From positions 558,001 to 622,000 of the forward strand of contig NZ_FZPD01000002.1 of the NCBI RefSeq assembly GCF_900188325.1: a stretch of DNA of 64,000 nt, written 5' to 3'. The notes beneath the pieces were generated by a model that saw only the letters and a list, made by a program, of their open reading frames with translations, did not search any database and had not been told where the DNA came from. The translations under genes and the position numbers were made by a program. Every line of letters begins with the position of its first letter. Position 1 is the first letter of the stretch. Shown here piece after piece: positions 25,005 through 34,145 of the stretch. The DNA is from Ekhidna lutea (GTDB lineage Bacteria > Bacteroidota > Bacteroidia > Cytophagales > Cyclobacteriaceae).

Positions 25005-28000
25005 TTAATTCCTCTTGATCCATCGCTGCAATATTGTTTGATCTCCGATAAGCATCTCCACAATATAGACGCCCGGTTCAGCGGAAGACATTTCTATCGT
25101 TTGAGTTAAAATCCTGGTTGTTTTCATAATTATCAACTCATGAATTTGACGCCCCGAAAGATCTGAAACTTTCATTATAACTTCACCAGTAAACTCATTT
25201 TCAAGTTTAACCTGAAAGTTTTCGATTCCCGGATTCGGATAAATTCCCAAATCATTTTGGATTTCATCGCCAACTCCAAGCACTTCATTAAGCGTAAGTG
25301 AGAAAGCCTGCGTTAGACTTTCACCAAACGAATCTGTAGCTCGTAAATTGATATTTACACTCGATTGATCATTAAACTCCAGCTCTGATATCAGAATCAA
25401 AGCATTGCCTTGAATGACAAACTTGCCATTATCTACATCATTTGTTCCATCGCCTTCTACTAGTACATAGGTATGGCTGTCTTCCAGATTAGCATCTGTA
25501 ACTTCTATCGTAGCTGCTGTAGCTCCAATCTGTATATTTTCATCTAATGCCGTAACTGAAAGTGATATCGAAGTTGGTGCTTGGTTGATATCATTTACTG
25601 TAATCTCAAAAGCCTGCGCAACACTTCCTTCACTATCAGACGCTGATACATGAATGTTATAACTCGCCTGTGTTTCAAAGCTTGGTGCTTGCTTTATGAC
25701 CAGCTGGTTTCCATCAATCAGGAATTTATTGTTATCTGCATCATTTGTGCCGTCCCCAGCCACAAGCTGGAAGGCATGAGTATCATTCTCATCTACATCT
25801 ACTGCTGATATTGTTGCGACGGATGATCCCGCAGCAATGTGTTCATCAATAGCAGTTGTCGAAAGTTCGATTGCAGTTGGAACACTATTTACATTATTCA
25901 CAGTGAGAGTCACGGCCTGCTCAAAAGTTTCACCAAATGAATCCGTTACCTCCATGTAAAGACTTACACTACTTTGATCCTCCTGGGAGATTGATTGCAA
26001 AAGTATCAATTGGTCTCCTTCAATCGTAAATTTGCTATTGTCAGCATCATTTGAACCATCTCCGGCAACCAGGTCGAATGAATGAGTATCTGTTTCGTCT
26101 GCATCATCGGCAGTAAGCGTTGCAACCGATGATCCGACTATTGTATTCTCATCAAAACTTGTAGCATCAAGCTGAATGCCCGTTGGTGAGCTATTGATAT
26201 TGTTAACCGTCAAAACAAACGCCTGCTCGACGCTTCCTTCAGAATCTTCAGCTGACAGATAAATATTATAGCTTGATTGCGTTTCAAAACTTGGAGATGA
26301 TTTAATGACCAACTGATTCCCATCAATAAGGAATTTGCTATTATCCGAATCGTTTGATCCATCTCCGGTTGACAAACTGAATGTATGACTATCTCCTGAA
26401 TCCAAATCCTCCGCTGATAAAGTAGCTACGGTTGAGCTAGCTTCAATCCCCTCATCAAAAGATGTGCTGGATAATTGAATGCCGGTAGGTATGCTATTCG
26501 TATTGTTTACATCAAGTGTAATCGCCTGCTCAAAAGTTTCACCAAATGAATCGGTCACTTCTAGATATAGGTTCACACTACCCTGATCTTCATTTGCGAT
26601 TGATTGTAATAAGATCAGCTGGTCTCCTTCAATCGCAAACTTGTCATTATCCGTGTCGTTGGAACCATCACCTGAGACAAGATCAAAGCTATGGGTGTCA
26701 GCATCATCAGCATCATCAGCAGATAAAGTAGCTACAGAGGTACCTGCTGAGGTATCTTCATCAAAACTTGTAGTTGATAACTGAATGCCGGTAGGTGCGC
26801 TGTTGACATTATTCACAGTGAGAGTAATCGCCTGCTCAAAAGTCTCACCAAATGAATCGGTCACTTCAAGATATAGGTTCACACTACCCTGATCTTCATT
26901 TGCGATTGATTGTAATAGGATCAGCTGGTCTCCTTCAATCGCAAACTTGTCATTATCCGTGTCGTTGGAACCATCACCTGAGACAAGATCAAAGCTATGG
27001 GTGTCAGCACCATCAACATCATCTGCAGATAAAGTAGCTACAGAGGTACCTGCTGAGGTATCTTCATCAAAACTTGTAGTTGATAACTGAATGCCGGTAG
27101 GTGCGCTGTTGACATTATTCACAGTGAGAGTAACCGCCTGCTCAAAAGTCTCACCAAATGAATCGGTCACTTCAAGATATAGGTTCACACTACCCTGATC
27201 TTCATTTGCGATTGATTGTAATAAGATCAACTGGCTACCTTCAATTGCAAACTTGCTATTATCCGTGTCGTTGGAGCCATCGCCTGAGACAAGATCAAAG
27301 CTATGGGTGTCAGCGCCATCAACATCATCAGCAGATAAAGTAGCTACAGAGGTACCTGCTGAGGTATCTTCATCAAAACTCGTAGCTGAAAGCTGAATGC
27401 CGGTAGGTGCACTGTTGACATTATTCACAGTGAGAGTAACCGCCTGCTCAAAAGTCTCACCAAATGAATCAGTCACCTCAAGATATAGATTCACACTACC
27501 CTGATTTTCATTTGCGATTGATTGCAGTAAGATCAGCTGGTCTCCTTCGATTGCAAACTTGCTATTATCAGCATCGTTGGAGCCATCGCCGGTAGCAAAG
27601 CTGAAGGTATGAATGTCTCCTCCATTCGGATCTGTAGCTGAGATATCAGCAACTGCTGTTCCACCAATTGTACTTTCATCAAAACTTGTAGAGGATAAAT
27701 CTATTGCAGTTGGCGCTTGATTTATGTCATTAACATTGATTGTGATTGGCTGTTCAAAGGTCTGATGTCCATCATAGGCACTGACAAGAATGTACAATTC
27801 GGGTGTATCTTCGAATCTTACATTCTTTGTAAGTTTTAAGCTATTTCCATCTATCGTAAAATAGCTGTTATGCTCATCGTTAGAGCCGTCACCCGTAACT
27901 AACGATAATACGTGATTATCACCAATATTAAGATCTTCAATACTTATAGTTGCTATTTCAGTATCTAGCGCAAGGTGTTCATCAAATGAGCTTGATGATA

Positions 28001-30818
28001 AGTTAATTGCTGTAGGAGAAACGTTGACGTTCTTAAATACTTTTAATTGAAACTCTTCCCCAGTCGGAGCGGCCATATCTCCATGTAATACAAGGTCAAG
28101 GTCATCATCACCATCAACATCCATCATTTTGAAGTTCTCACCTCCAATTTCATCAATGGTTTGGAATGCATTGAAATAACCAGAACCAATATTCGTAAAT
28201 GTTTCCAGCGACATAGATATATCAAATTCTCCACCTACATCAACGGCTTTCAGGTTGGTTGTTATCAGGTCTAGATCAGCATCGCCATCTATATCTGCTA
28301 AATCTATGTTTCCCCAAAATTCACCGCCAAGTGCAATGGTTTGATTTCTGTTAAATGATCCGGTTCCGTCATTAAGATGAATGTCAACATGAATTTGATA
28401 GTTTGTGCTGTTATCCCACCTCATGATAGCTATGTCCTGGGATCCGTCACCATCAATATCACCAATGGATAATTCGGTTTCCCCTCCATCTGAATCTGTA
28501 ATGACTGAAGTGAAAGAACCACTAAAACCATAATCTCCGGGTCCTAGGTATGTCCCTCCTAAGAAAATAACATCATCACCGTTCCTGGTGGTGGCTATTA
28601 AATCTCCATAATCATCATCATTTATTTTGGCAATTGCGATTTCGTCAAATGTACCAACCCCATCCAATAAGCCGCTTGACCCATTGCTCATTAGAAAATA
28701 TTGATTATTAGTCCAGCCATTTCGATCCTCGAATGTATGTACCACGTTATACCCTAAAGAATTCGTAGCTCTAACGGCTACTTCAAATAAACCGTCTCCA
28801 TCAAAGTCTCCGGTTACCATTTGATTCACATCGGTAATTCCTGTTTGTAATGTGGTATAACCACCTGAAAATCCAGAGTCTCCATTTCTAATTAGGCGTA
28901 TTTCGTCAACTTCTGAATCATGAACTATCAAGTCTTGCATCGCATACGTATGAACGAATGCTGCTGCATTTTGCTGACTGCTAAATGCGGACAAATAAAC
29001 ATCACTAAAGCTACCTTCATTATGCTGTAAAAGACTGTTATCAAACTGGCCGCTGGAAGATGTAAGGAACATGTCAACATCTCCATCCATATCATAATCA
29101 CCAGGCACGAAAATATCTACAGTACGGTCGCCAAAGGTTTTTACAGGATCAACTCTAAAGGTCCCATTACCCAACTCGGGCAGGTTATTAATCTTTACAA
29201 CCCCGCCCGTGACCCTCGACTTCATTCCATCGGAAAGGTTGAATAAAAGTGACAGATCACTTCCTTTTGTTTCCCAATCCAATTCGGCATTTATTGTGAG
29301 TACACCAGTCCCGGCATCTAAGCTAAAATATGAAGCATCCTCACCAGCTAATGTCGCTGTGATGGGATCTCCTTGAATATCCGTAAAAACAAAGGTTCCA
29401 AGACTCGTGCCGATTTCAACATTTTCATCCACAATGAGGTCACCGGAAAAACCTCCTATGAATGGTGCTGCATTATCAAAATAGGTTCCCACTTCCAATG
29501 CACGACTATCTGTTGCAGCAAGATCAAGGTTACCGTCCTGATTGAGATCAGCCACGAATAAACTATTTAAATACCCAGTAACTTCTCCTATTTCTCCACC
29601 TAATCCACCTCCATAACCCTGGAGTACTGATCCATTATAGCTTAATAATCTGTTTGATGAACTGCCGGCGACAATCAACTCATCATTGCCATCATTATCA
29701 AAATCACCTGACACAGCTTCAGTTATAGTTCCAGCAGGAGATAAGCCATCTACTGATACCGTGTTAAATGATAAGGAGTAACCTTCCTCAAATTGGTTAG
29801 ACAGCAGAAAACCTGAACCATTATCAAAAAAGAAGATGTCATCATCCCCATCCCCATCAAAATCCAGCAGTTCAATCCCATCAATCCTACTGTAATATTT
29901 TTCATATGAATAGGTTGGATTCGCAGTGTCAAAAACTGGGGTACCAACTCCATCTAATGTATTTTCTAGCACATAAACATTTCCTCTGTAAGGAGATGTA
30001 TTGTAGTAGGCGACATGAATCAAATCCATATCACCATCAGCATCCATATCAGCAAATTCAAAGCTGGTGACATTACTCACGAAGCTATTTGCTCCTAAAT
30101 CAAGATCAGCTAATGGTGTGAAGTCACCATCATTATTTTCAAAAATTTCTAGGTAGTCACTTCCTGAAGCAGAAACGATATCAAGGTCTCCGTCAGAATC
30201 CCAATCAACCAATTCAATGTCATCGGGGCGTTCAATTTCACCAATGGAGTCTACATTGAATGTCCCTATTCCTGTATTTATTGCTTTATAAAGATATGTG
30301 AAATCACCGTTATTAGTGAAAATCAGATCCATATCCGAATCACCGTCAATGTCACCAGCAAGAAGTAGCTGCCTTGCATATTGCAATGAGTTTGGCGCAC
30401 TTAACTCATAGCTATCTTTACCATCCCAGTTACCTATTTCACCACCTACTGAAGTAGAAATAATTAATTCCAGATCTTCATCCTGATCAATATTAATAGC
30501 TACAATATCTCTGGGTGCAGAAATGGATGATCCTGAAGTTTTATTAAGATAGATATTAGGATCAATATTTTGAGCACTAGCAATACTTGGAACAAGTGCA
30601 GCTCCCGCAATAGACCCTGCTACCATTGCGCCTCTTAAAGACAAATTCCAGAATTCTAATCTCTTTCTGAATTTTTCAACCTTAGATATTAAGCTTTTTT
30701 TCTTGCGATATGGCATGGATTGAAAAGTACCATTCGCAATATTTTTTTCTAATCGTGATTTAAATTTGAAGTATTTAGTCCGGGTTGAATTAAATAGTAA
30801 TCGTTGGTAGTGGTTCAT
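25005..30818 (-). CDS. Giant T9SS-exported surface protein with FG-GAP/VCBS and cadherin-like repeats
   Basis: The 1937-residue protein has four parts. Residues 1-84 are a long basic leader ending in a hydrophobic signal (AGAALVPSIASAQ). Residues about 95-920 hold many FG-GAP/VCBS repeats with calcium motifs of the type DxDGDxDxD, interrupted near residue 455-545 by one cadherin-like domain. Residues about 925-1850 are nine cadherin-like units of about 102 residues with GDGSND and TVNNV signatures. The last 85 residues are a type-A T9SS sorting domain (YPNPGIENFQV). It should be secreted through the outer membrane and attached to the cell surface, probably for adhesion or matrix binding. Role and ligand are inferred. 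Confidence 0.9.
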   Translation of the reverse strand: MNHYQRLLFNSTRTKYFKFKSRLEKNIANGTFQSMPYRKKKSLISKVEKFRKRLEFWNLSLRGAMVAGSIAGAALVPSIASAQNIDPNIYLNKTSGSSISAPRDIVAINIDQDEDLELIISTSVGGEIGNWDGKDSYELSAPNSLQYARQLLLAGDIDGDSDMDLIFTNNGDFTYLYKAINTGIGTFNVDSIGEIERPDDIELVDWDSDGDLDIVSASGSDYLEIFENNDGDFTPLADLDLGANSFVSNVTSFEFADMDADGDMDLIHVAYYNTSPYRGNVYVLENTLDGVGTPVFDTANPTYSYEKYYSRIDGIELLDFDGDGDDDIFFFDNGSGFLLSNQFEEGYSLSFNTVSVDGLSPAGTITEAVSGDFDNDGNDELIVAGSSSNRLLSYNGSVLQGYGGGLGGEIGEVTGYLNSLFVADLNQDGNLDLAATDSRALEVGTYFDNAAPFIGGFSGDLIVDENVEIGTSLGTFVFTDIQGDPITATLAGEDASYFSLDAGTGVLTINAELDWETKGSDLSLLFNLSDGMKSRVTGGVVKINNLPELGNGTFRVDPVKTFGDRTVDIFVPGDYDMDGDVDMFLTSSSGQFDNSLLQHNEGSFSDVYLSAFSSQQNAAAFVHTYAMQDLIVHDSEVDEIRLIRNGDSGFSGGYTTLQTGITDVNQMVTGDFDGDGLFEVAVRATNSLGYNVVHTFEDRNGWTNNQYFLMSNGSSGLLDGVGTFDEIAIAKINDDDYGDLIATTRNGDDVIFLGGTYLGPGDYGFSGSFTSVITDSDGGETELSIGDIDGDGSQDIAIMRWDNSTNYQIHVDIHLNDGTGSFNRNQTIALGGEFWGNIDLADIDGDADLDLITTNLKAVDVGGEFDISMSLETFTNIGSGYFNAFQTIDEIGGENFKMMDVDGDDDLDLVLHGDMAAPTGEEFQLKVFKNVNVSPTAINLSSSSFDEHLALDTEIATISIEDLNIGDNHVLSLVTGDGSNDEHNSYFTIDGNSLKLTKNVRFEDTPELYILVSAYDGHQTFEQPITINVNDINQAPTAIDLSSTSFDESTIGGTAVADISATDPNGGDIHTFSFATGDGSNDADNSKFAIEGDQLILLQSIANENQGSVNLYLEVTDSFGETFEQAVTLTVNNVNSAPTGIQLSATSFDEDTSAGTSVATLSADDVDGADTHSFDLVSGDGSNDTDNSKFAIEGSQLILLQSIANEDQGSVNLYLEVTDSFGETFEQAVTLTVNNVNSAPTGIQLSTTSFDEDTSAGTSVATLSADDVDGADTHSFDLVSGDGSNDTDNDKFAIEGDQLILLQSIANEDQGSVNLYLEVTDSFGETFEQAITLTVNNVNSAPTGIQLSTTSFDEDTSAGTSVATLSADDADDADTHSFDLVSGDGSNDTDNDKFAIEGDQLILLQSIANEDQGSVNLYLEVTDSFGETFEQAITLDVNNTNSIPTGIQLSSTSFDEGIEASSTVATLSAEDLDSGDSHTFSLSTGDGSNDSDNSKFLIDGNQLVIKSSPSFETQSSYNIYLSAEDSEGSVEQAFVLTVNNINSSPTGIQLDATSFDENTIVGSSVATLTADDADETDTHSFDLVAGDGSNDADNSKFTIEGDQLILLQSISQEDQSSVSLYMEVTDSFGETFEQAVTLTVNNVNSVPTAIELSTTAIDEHIAAGSSVATISAVDVDENDTHAFQLVAGDGTNDADNNKFLIDGNQLVIKQAPSFETQASYNIHVSASDSEGSVAQAFEITVNDINQAPTSISLSVTALDENIQIGATAATIEVTDANLEDSHTYVLVEGDGTNDVDNGKFVIQGNALILISELEFNDQSSVNINLRATDSFGESLTQAFSLTLNEVLGVGDEIQNDLGIYPNPGIENFQVKLENEFTGEVIMKVSDLSGRQIHELIIMKTTRILTQTIEMSSAEPGVYIVEMLIGDQTILQRWIKRN
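26505..27425 (-). repeat. Three near-identical 306-bp tandem repeats in the surface-protein gene
   Basis: Three successive units of 306 bp (102 codons, about residues 1131-1437) differ at only a few positions. More diverged units lie on both sides. The near identity at DNA level, beyond what the protein needs, points to recent duplication or gene conversion. Confidence 0.85.
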
Positions 30819-30858
30819 ACGGATTTCGATAAGGATGCAGCTACTCGAATTTATCGTC

Positions 30859-30881
30859 TAAAGGTAACTGATCTACCTTTA
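30859..30881. promoter_or_regulatory. Inverted repeat upstream of the giant surface-protein gene
   Basis: TAAAGGTA (30859-30866) and TACCTTTA (30874-30881) form perfect 8-bp arms around 7 bp, 41 bp upstream of the start at 30818. This is a possible operator or leader hairpin. No TAnnTTTG box was found. Confidence 0.4.
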
Positions 30882-30950
30882 AAATTCAACGGATATTTTA
30901 CAATTTAATCTTTAAATTATCCTGTTTCGACGATATGTAATAAGTTCAAT

Positions 30951-32063
30951 TCATTTATCAGACTTTTTAGACTCTTCTGGGTTTTGTGTCCAAAAGATTT
31001 TTTTGGGGGTTATGATTGCCCGAGAATGAGTAGGGTTTATGTTATTCAAAATATTTGGACGCATGATTCCAGGAAGAATATGTACATCATAGAGTTCCTT
31101 AACCGCATCTTTATACTCCAAAAGACCTTCTACTTGTTTTGTCATCAGATTTACAATAGCTACTCCAGCAATGGGATTTTTAGAGGCAACCGGCATCTTG
31201 CCAAAATCCTTACTGTCCTCTCTGATTTTGGATAAACCAATAAATAGGAAATTTTGATAAAATGACATTCCTCTTGCAAATCCAGGAACTTCACAAATTC
31301 GCTTATTAGTTTTTGTTGGTATATGATACTTCCATAATTCACCAAGTGCTGACTGCAGGTAATAAATTTCGTCACCTATTAACCTTGGACTATGTGGCAT
31401 GGCCAGGCCATCGATTAGAGTTTCATTTGTATCAACGTCCATTAGTATGCCTCCATCTAGCTTATGATCTCTCCATCCGCCAGGCTTATCTGATTTACCG
31501 AGAGCCGTTACATATTTTGGCACTCCATCCTTCAAAGTCATGCCATTTAGGTGGCACCTATCTCCCGGCATAATTTCTGATATGAACTTTGGCTTCCATC
31601 TAGGCAAGAAACTAAAACGAGAATCCAATTGAGCAATGCATGAAAATTGGGTTATAACAGCCCATAAACCCTCTTTCCCATAACAGATATCATGGGTATC
31701 AACCACACCTGTATAGTGAGTAGACCTGGGTAAGTAAATTGCGTCATAAGTATCCGGTTTATTCGGATAAGTTTTCGCAGCATTTTGAGACCGATGAGTC
31801 AAAATTATCTCATCTATACAGGCAACTGCCAAATGTTTACCATGAGATGCGACTCCCATTGGTTTTCTGAAGTTTCTGGGAAGTTGGATTAATTTCTCTT
31901 CAGATTTAGGACTAAACATAACCACCTTCCCAGTTTGATAAGTACTGAGTACCAAGCTGCTTTTCAATGCAAAAAGTATTTGAGCAAAAGACTTAGAATG
32001 CTGATAAACAAAGGGATTTTCCTCTGCAAATGGCTTAGATTGGGGATTGTTTGATAGATCCAT
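30951..32063 (-). CDS. TIGR03032-family protein
   Basis: The 370-residue protein has the conserved core of the TIGR03032 (DUF4915-like) family: VVDTHDICYG, DRCHLNGMTLKDGVPKYVTALG, GWRDHKLDGGI and LAMPHSPRLIGDEIYYLQSALGE. The family has a repeated strand pattern consistent with a beta-propeller, and no function is established. No signal peptide is seen. It lies 132 bp upstream of the giant surface-protein gene on the same strand, and a link between the two is possible but unsupported. Confidence 0.8.
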   Translation of the reverse strand: MDLSNNPQSKPFAEENPFVYQHSKSFAQILFALKSSLVLSTYQTGKVVMFSPKSEEKLIQLPRNFRKPMGVASHGKHLAVACIDEIILTHRSQNAAKTYPNKPDTYDAIYLPRSTHYTGVVDTHDICYGKEGLWAVITQFSCIAQLDSRFSFLPRWKPKFISEIMPGDRCHLNGMTLKDGVPKYVTALGKSDKPGGWRDHKLDGGILMDVDTNETLIDGLAMPHSPRLIGDEIYYLQSALGELWKYHIPTKTNKRICEVPGFARGMSFYQNFLFIGLSKIREDSKDFGKMPVASKNPIAGVAIVNLMTKQVEGLLEYKDAVKELYDVHILPGIMRPNILNNINPTHSRAIITPKKIFWTQNPEESKKSDK

Positions 32064-32131
32064 TCATTAGATTTTAATCCTTGAAATTAAAATCTTTTCA
32101 CAAGAACGAATGAATCTGATCTTAAGCTTGT

Positions 32132-32602
32132 CTATTTATTTTCTGATATAGTAAGGTGGTGTCCTTTTACCCAATCAAATCGATGAAATTCCAGTAATTC
32201 ACTTTCTGATTCATCGTTGAATATCTCTTCAATCACAATAAAGTGTCTGTGCTTGTCCTCACCGTGATATCCTAGAAGGATATACTCCCATTCATTTCCA
32301 TCCCACATAAATTTTAAAACATGAACGGAAATAATTTCTTCCCCATGGCTGTATTCGGCAATCAATTTGCCTCTTTCTTCATCATTGGCTACAAAATGAG
32401 CCGTCTGTTCCCATAACTCGCTATGGCCCAAGTAAGCATGAATAGTCAGGTCTCCATCGATCTTCGTGTGCCCATGGGCCTGTTTTATCTTAAAATGATC
32501 GAATGAATGAACCTGAGGATCACTTAAGTAATAACCAGTATAATACTGACTATAGGAAAGCACAGAAAAAAGTAAAAGCAGTGATGTGGCGAAAAGTTTC
32601 AT
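32132..32602 (-). CDS. Small exported protein of unknown function
   Basis: The 156-residue product has a signal peptide (MKLFATSLLLLFSVLSYSQ) and a mature part rich in His and acidic residues. I do not recognise a family. It lies 68 bp upstream of the TIGR03032 gene on the same strand and may be in its operon. The many His residues could bind metal, which is only an inference from composition. Confidence 0.65.
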   Translation of the reverse strand: MKLFATSLLLLFSVLSYSQYYTGYYLSDPQVHSFDHFKIKQAHGHTKIDGDLTIHAYLGHSELWEQTAHFVANDEERGKLIAEYSHGEEIISVHVLKFMWDGNEWEYILLGYHGEDKHRHFIVIEEIFNDESESELLEFHRFDWVKGHHLTISENK

Positions 32603-32753
32603 GCGCTAAGCGTTTTTTAGGTGGTGGTCTAAAAATTCATTAGCTGATGACAATACAAGAATATAAATATATTAATGAAAATCCTCTAAAATTTATATAT
32701 AACCCACTATTTATTCGATAAAACTAAGAAATACTTCAACTTGGATGAAAAAC

Positions 32754-32773
32754 AGGTTCCTACTAAGGAACTT
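32754..32773 (+). promoter_or_regulatory. Leader hairpin upstream of the transsulfuration gene
   Basis: AGGTTCCT and AGGAACTT form an 8-bp stem with one wobble pair around ACTA, about 47 bp before the chosen start at 32820. It could be a leader structure or an operator. It does not match a SAM riboswitch that I know. Confidence 0.3.
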
Positions 32774-32819
32774 ACTATATAAATTCGACCTTTCCTTGGA
32801 ATTTAATAATCAAGACCAA

Positions 32820-33959
32820 ATGAAATTCGGAACCAAAGCATTACACGCAGGCATAGAGCCAGATCCATCTACTGGCGCCATTATGACTCCTATTTTTCAA
32901 ACCTCCACATACGTCCAAGATGGACCCGGAATTCATAAAGGGTTTGAATATGCAAGAACACAAAACCCAACAAGAAGTGTTTTGGAAAAGAATATTGCGT
33001 CCCTGGAAAACGCGACGTTTGGAAGGTGTTTTGCAAGTGGAATGAGTGCTACTGAAACTGTAATCAAAACACTACGACCAGGGGATGAAGTAATAAGTAC
33101 TGGAGATTTATATGGTGGAAGCTTTCGGCTTTTCACGCAATTATTTGAGCAATTTGGCATCAAATTCACATTTGTGGATATGAGAGATGTAAAAAACGTT
33201 GAAGAAGCAATAAGTAACAAAACGAAGCTTCTTTGGATAGAAACGCCAACCAATCCTTTGCTCAATATTATCGACATTGAGCAAATAAGCACTATAGGTC
33301 ATAAATATGGAGCTAAAGTGGCTGTGGACAACACGTTTGCCTCTCCCTACCTTCAAAACCCGCTTGATCTTGGGGCAGATATCGTCATGCATTCTGTCAC
33401 AAAATACATCGCTGGGCACTCAGATGTGATCATGGGTTTTCTTGGAACAAATGATACAGCCATTGATGAACAATTTGGTTTTATCCAAAACTCAAGTGGC
33501 GCAGTTCCTGGCCCACAGGATTGCTTCCTTGTAATAAGAGGAATAAAAACTTTACACTTAAGAATGCAGAGGCACTGTGAAAACGGGGAGGTGATTGCAA
33601 ATCACTTGAGAAATCACCCTAAAGTTGATAAGGTGTTTTGGCCGGGGTTTAAAGATCATCCTAACCATGACATTGCGACAAAGCAAATGCGAGGGTTTGG
33701 AGGTATGATCTCATTTATACAGAAAGAAGACACCATCGAGAAAGCCGAAAAAACACTAGGCAGTTTCAAGCTATTTAGCTTAGCTGAATCACTAGGTGGA
33801 GTAGAATCTCTGGTAGGACACCCCGCAGGAATGACACATGCAAGCATACCAAAAGAGAAAAGAATAGTCAGCGGACTAACTGATTCTCTAATCAGATTAA
33901 GTGTAGGCATTGAAGATATTGACGATCTAATAGCAGATCTTGATCAGGCCATTGGTTAG
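32820..33959 (+). CDS. Cys/Met-metabolism PLP enzyme, cystathionine gamma-synthase/lyase type
   Basis: From the ATG at 32820 the protein has 379 residues, the normal length. An in-frame ATG at 32745 adds 25 residues that do not resemble the family, so I prefer 32820. Marks are ALHAGIEPDPSTGAIMTPIFQTSTY, the PLP-phosphate site YGGSFRLF, DNTFASPYLQNP and the PLP-lysine segment SVTKYIAGHSDVIMG. It acts in the cytoplasm, either joining an O-acylhomoserine and cysteine to cystathionine or splitting cystathionine. The two reactions cannot be told apart here. A strong terminator follows. Confidence 0.88.
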   Translation: MKFGTKALHAGIEPDPSTGAIMTPIFQTSTYVQDGPGIHKGFEYARTQNPTRSVLEKNIASLENATFGRCFASGMSATETVIKTLRPGDEVISTGDLYGGSFRLFTQLFEQFGIKFTFVDMRDVKNVEEAISNKTKLLWIETPTNPLLNIIDIEQISTIGHKYGAKVAVDNTFASPYLQNPLDLGADIVMHSVTKYIAGHSDVIMGFLGTNDTAIDEQFGFIQNSSGAVPGPQDCFLVIRGIKTLHLRMQRHCENGEVIANHLRNHPKVDKVFWPGFKDHPNHDIATKQMRGFGGMISFIQKEDTIEKAEKTLGSFKLFSLAESLGGVESLVGHPAGMTHASIPKEKRIVSGLTDSLIRLSVGIEDIDDLIADLDQAIG

Positions 33960-33974
33960 TAGTCTTATAATAAG

Positions 33975-34000
33975 AAAAACCCCGCAAAAGCGGGGTTTTT
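33975..34000 (+). terminator. Intrinsic terminator of the transsulfuration gene
   Basis: AAAAACCCCGC, a loop of AAAA and GCGGGGTTTTT form a near-perfect bidirectional terminator 15 bp after the stop codon. Confidence 0.93.
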
Positions 34001-34145
34001 GATGCTATGTCGAAAAGACCTTGAATCGGAATTAGTTGTGAATAGATATATGAATATACTGCGTATATTCGGTCTTGGTTGGTTTGTTTCGACCATCGCC
34101 TTATATAACCAATTCGACAGCAATTAAAACTCGATAAACCCAAAC

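Noticed and set aside
26546-27343. Three regularly spaced plus-strand reading frames of 61 codons
   Set aside because: They are antisense shadows of the 306-bp repeats in the surface-protein gene. Their spacing comes from the repeats, and they have no start signals of their own.
25250-28050. Possible CRISPR-like array because of regular repeats
   Set aside because: The period is 306 bp and the repeats encode cadherin-like domains in one open frame. There are no short repeats with unique spacers and no cas genes.
32745-32819. Longer N-terminus for the transsulfuration enzyme
   Set aside because: The 25 extra residues do not match the family start and cover a leader hairpin. The ATG at 32820 gives the standard N-terminus.
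32603-32819. SAM riboswitch ahead of the transsulfuration gene
   Set aside because: Only one short hairpin is visible. The conserved cores of known SAM riboswitch classes were not recognised.
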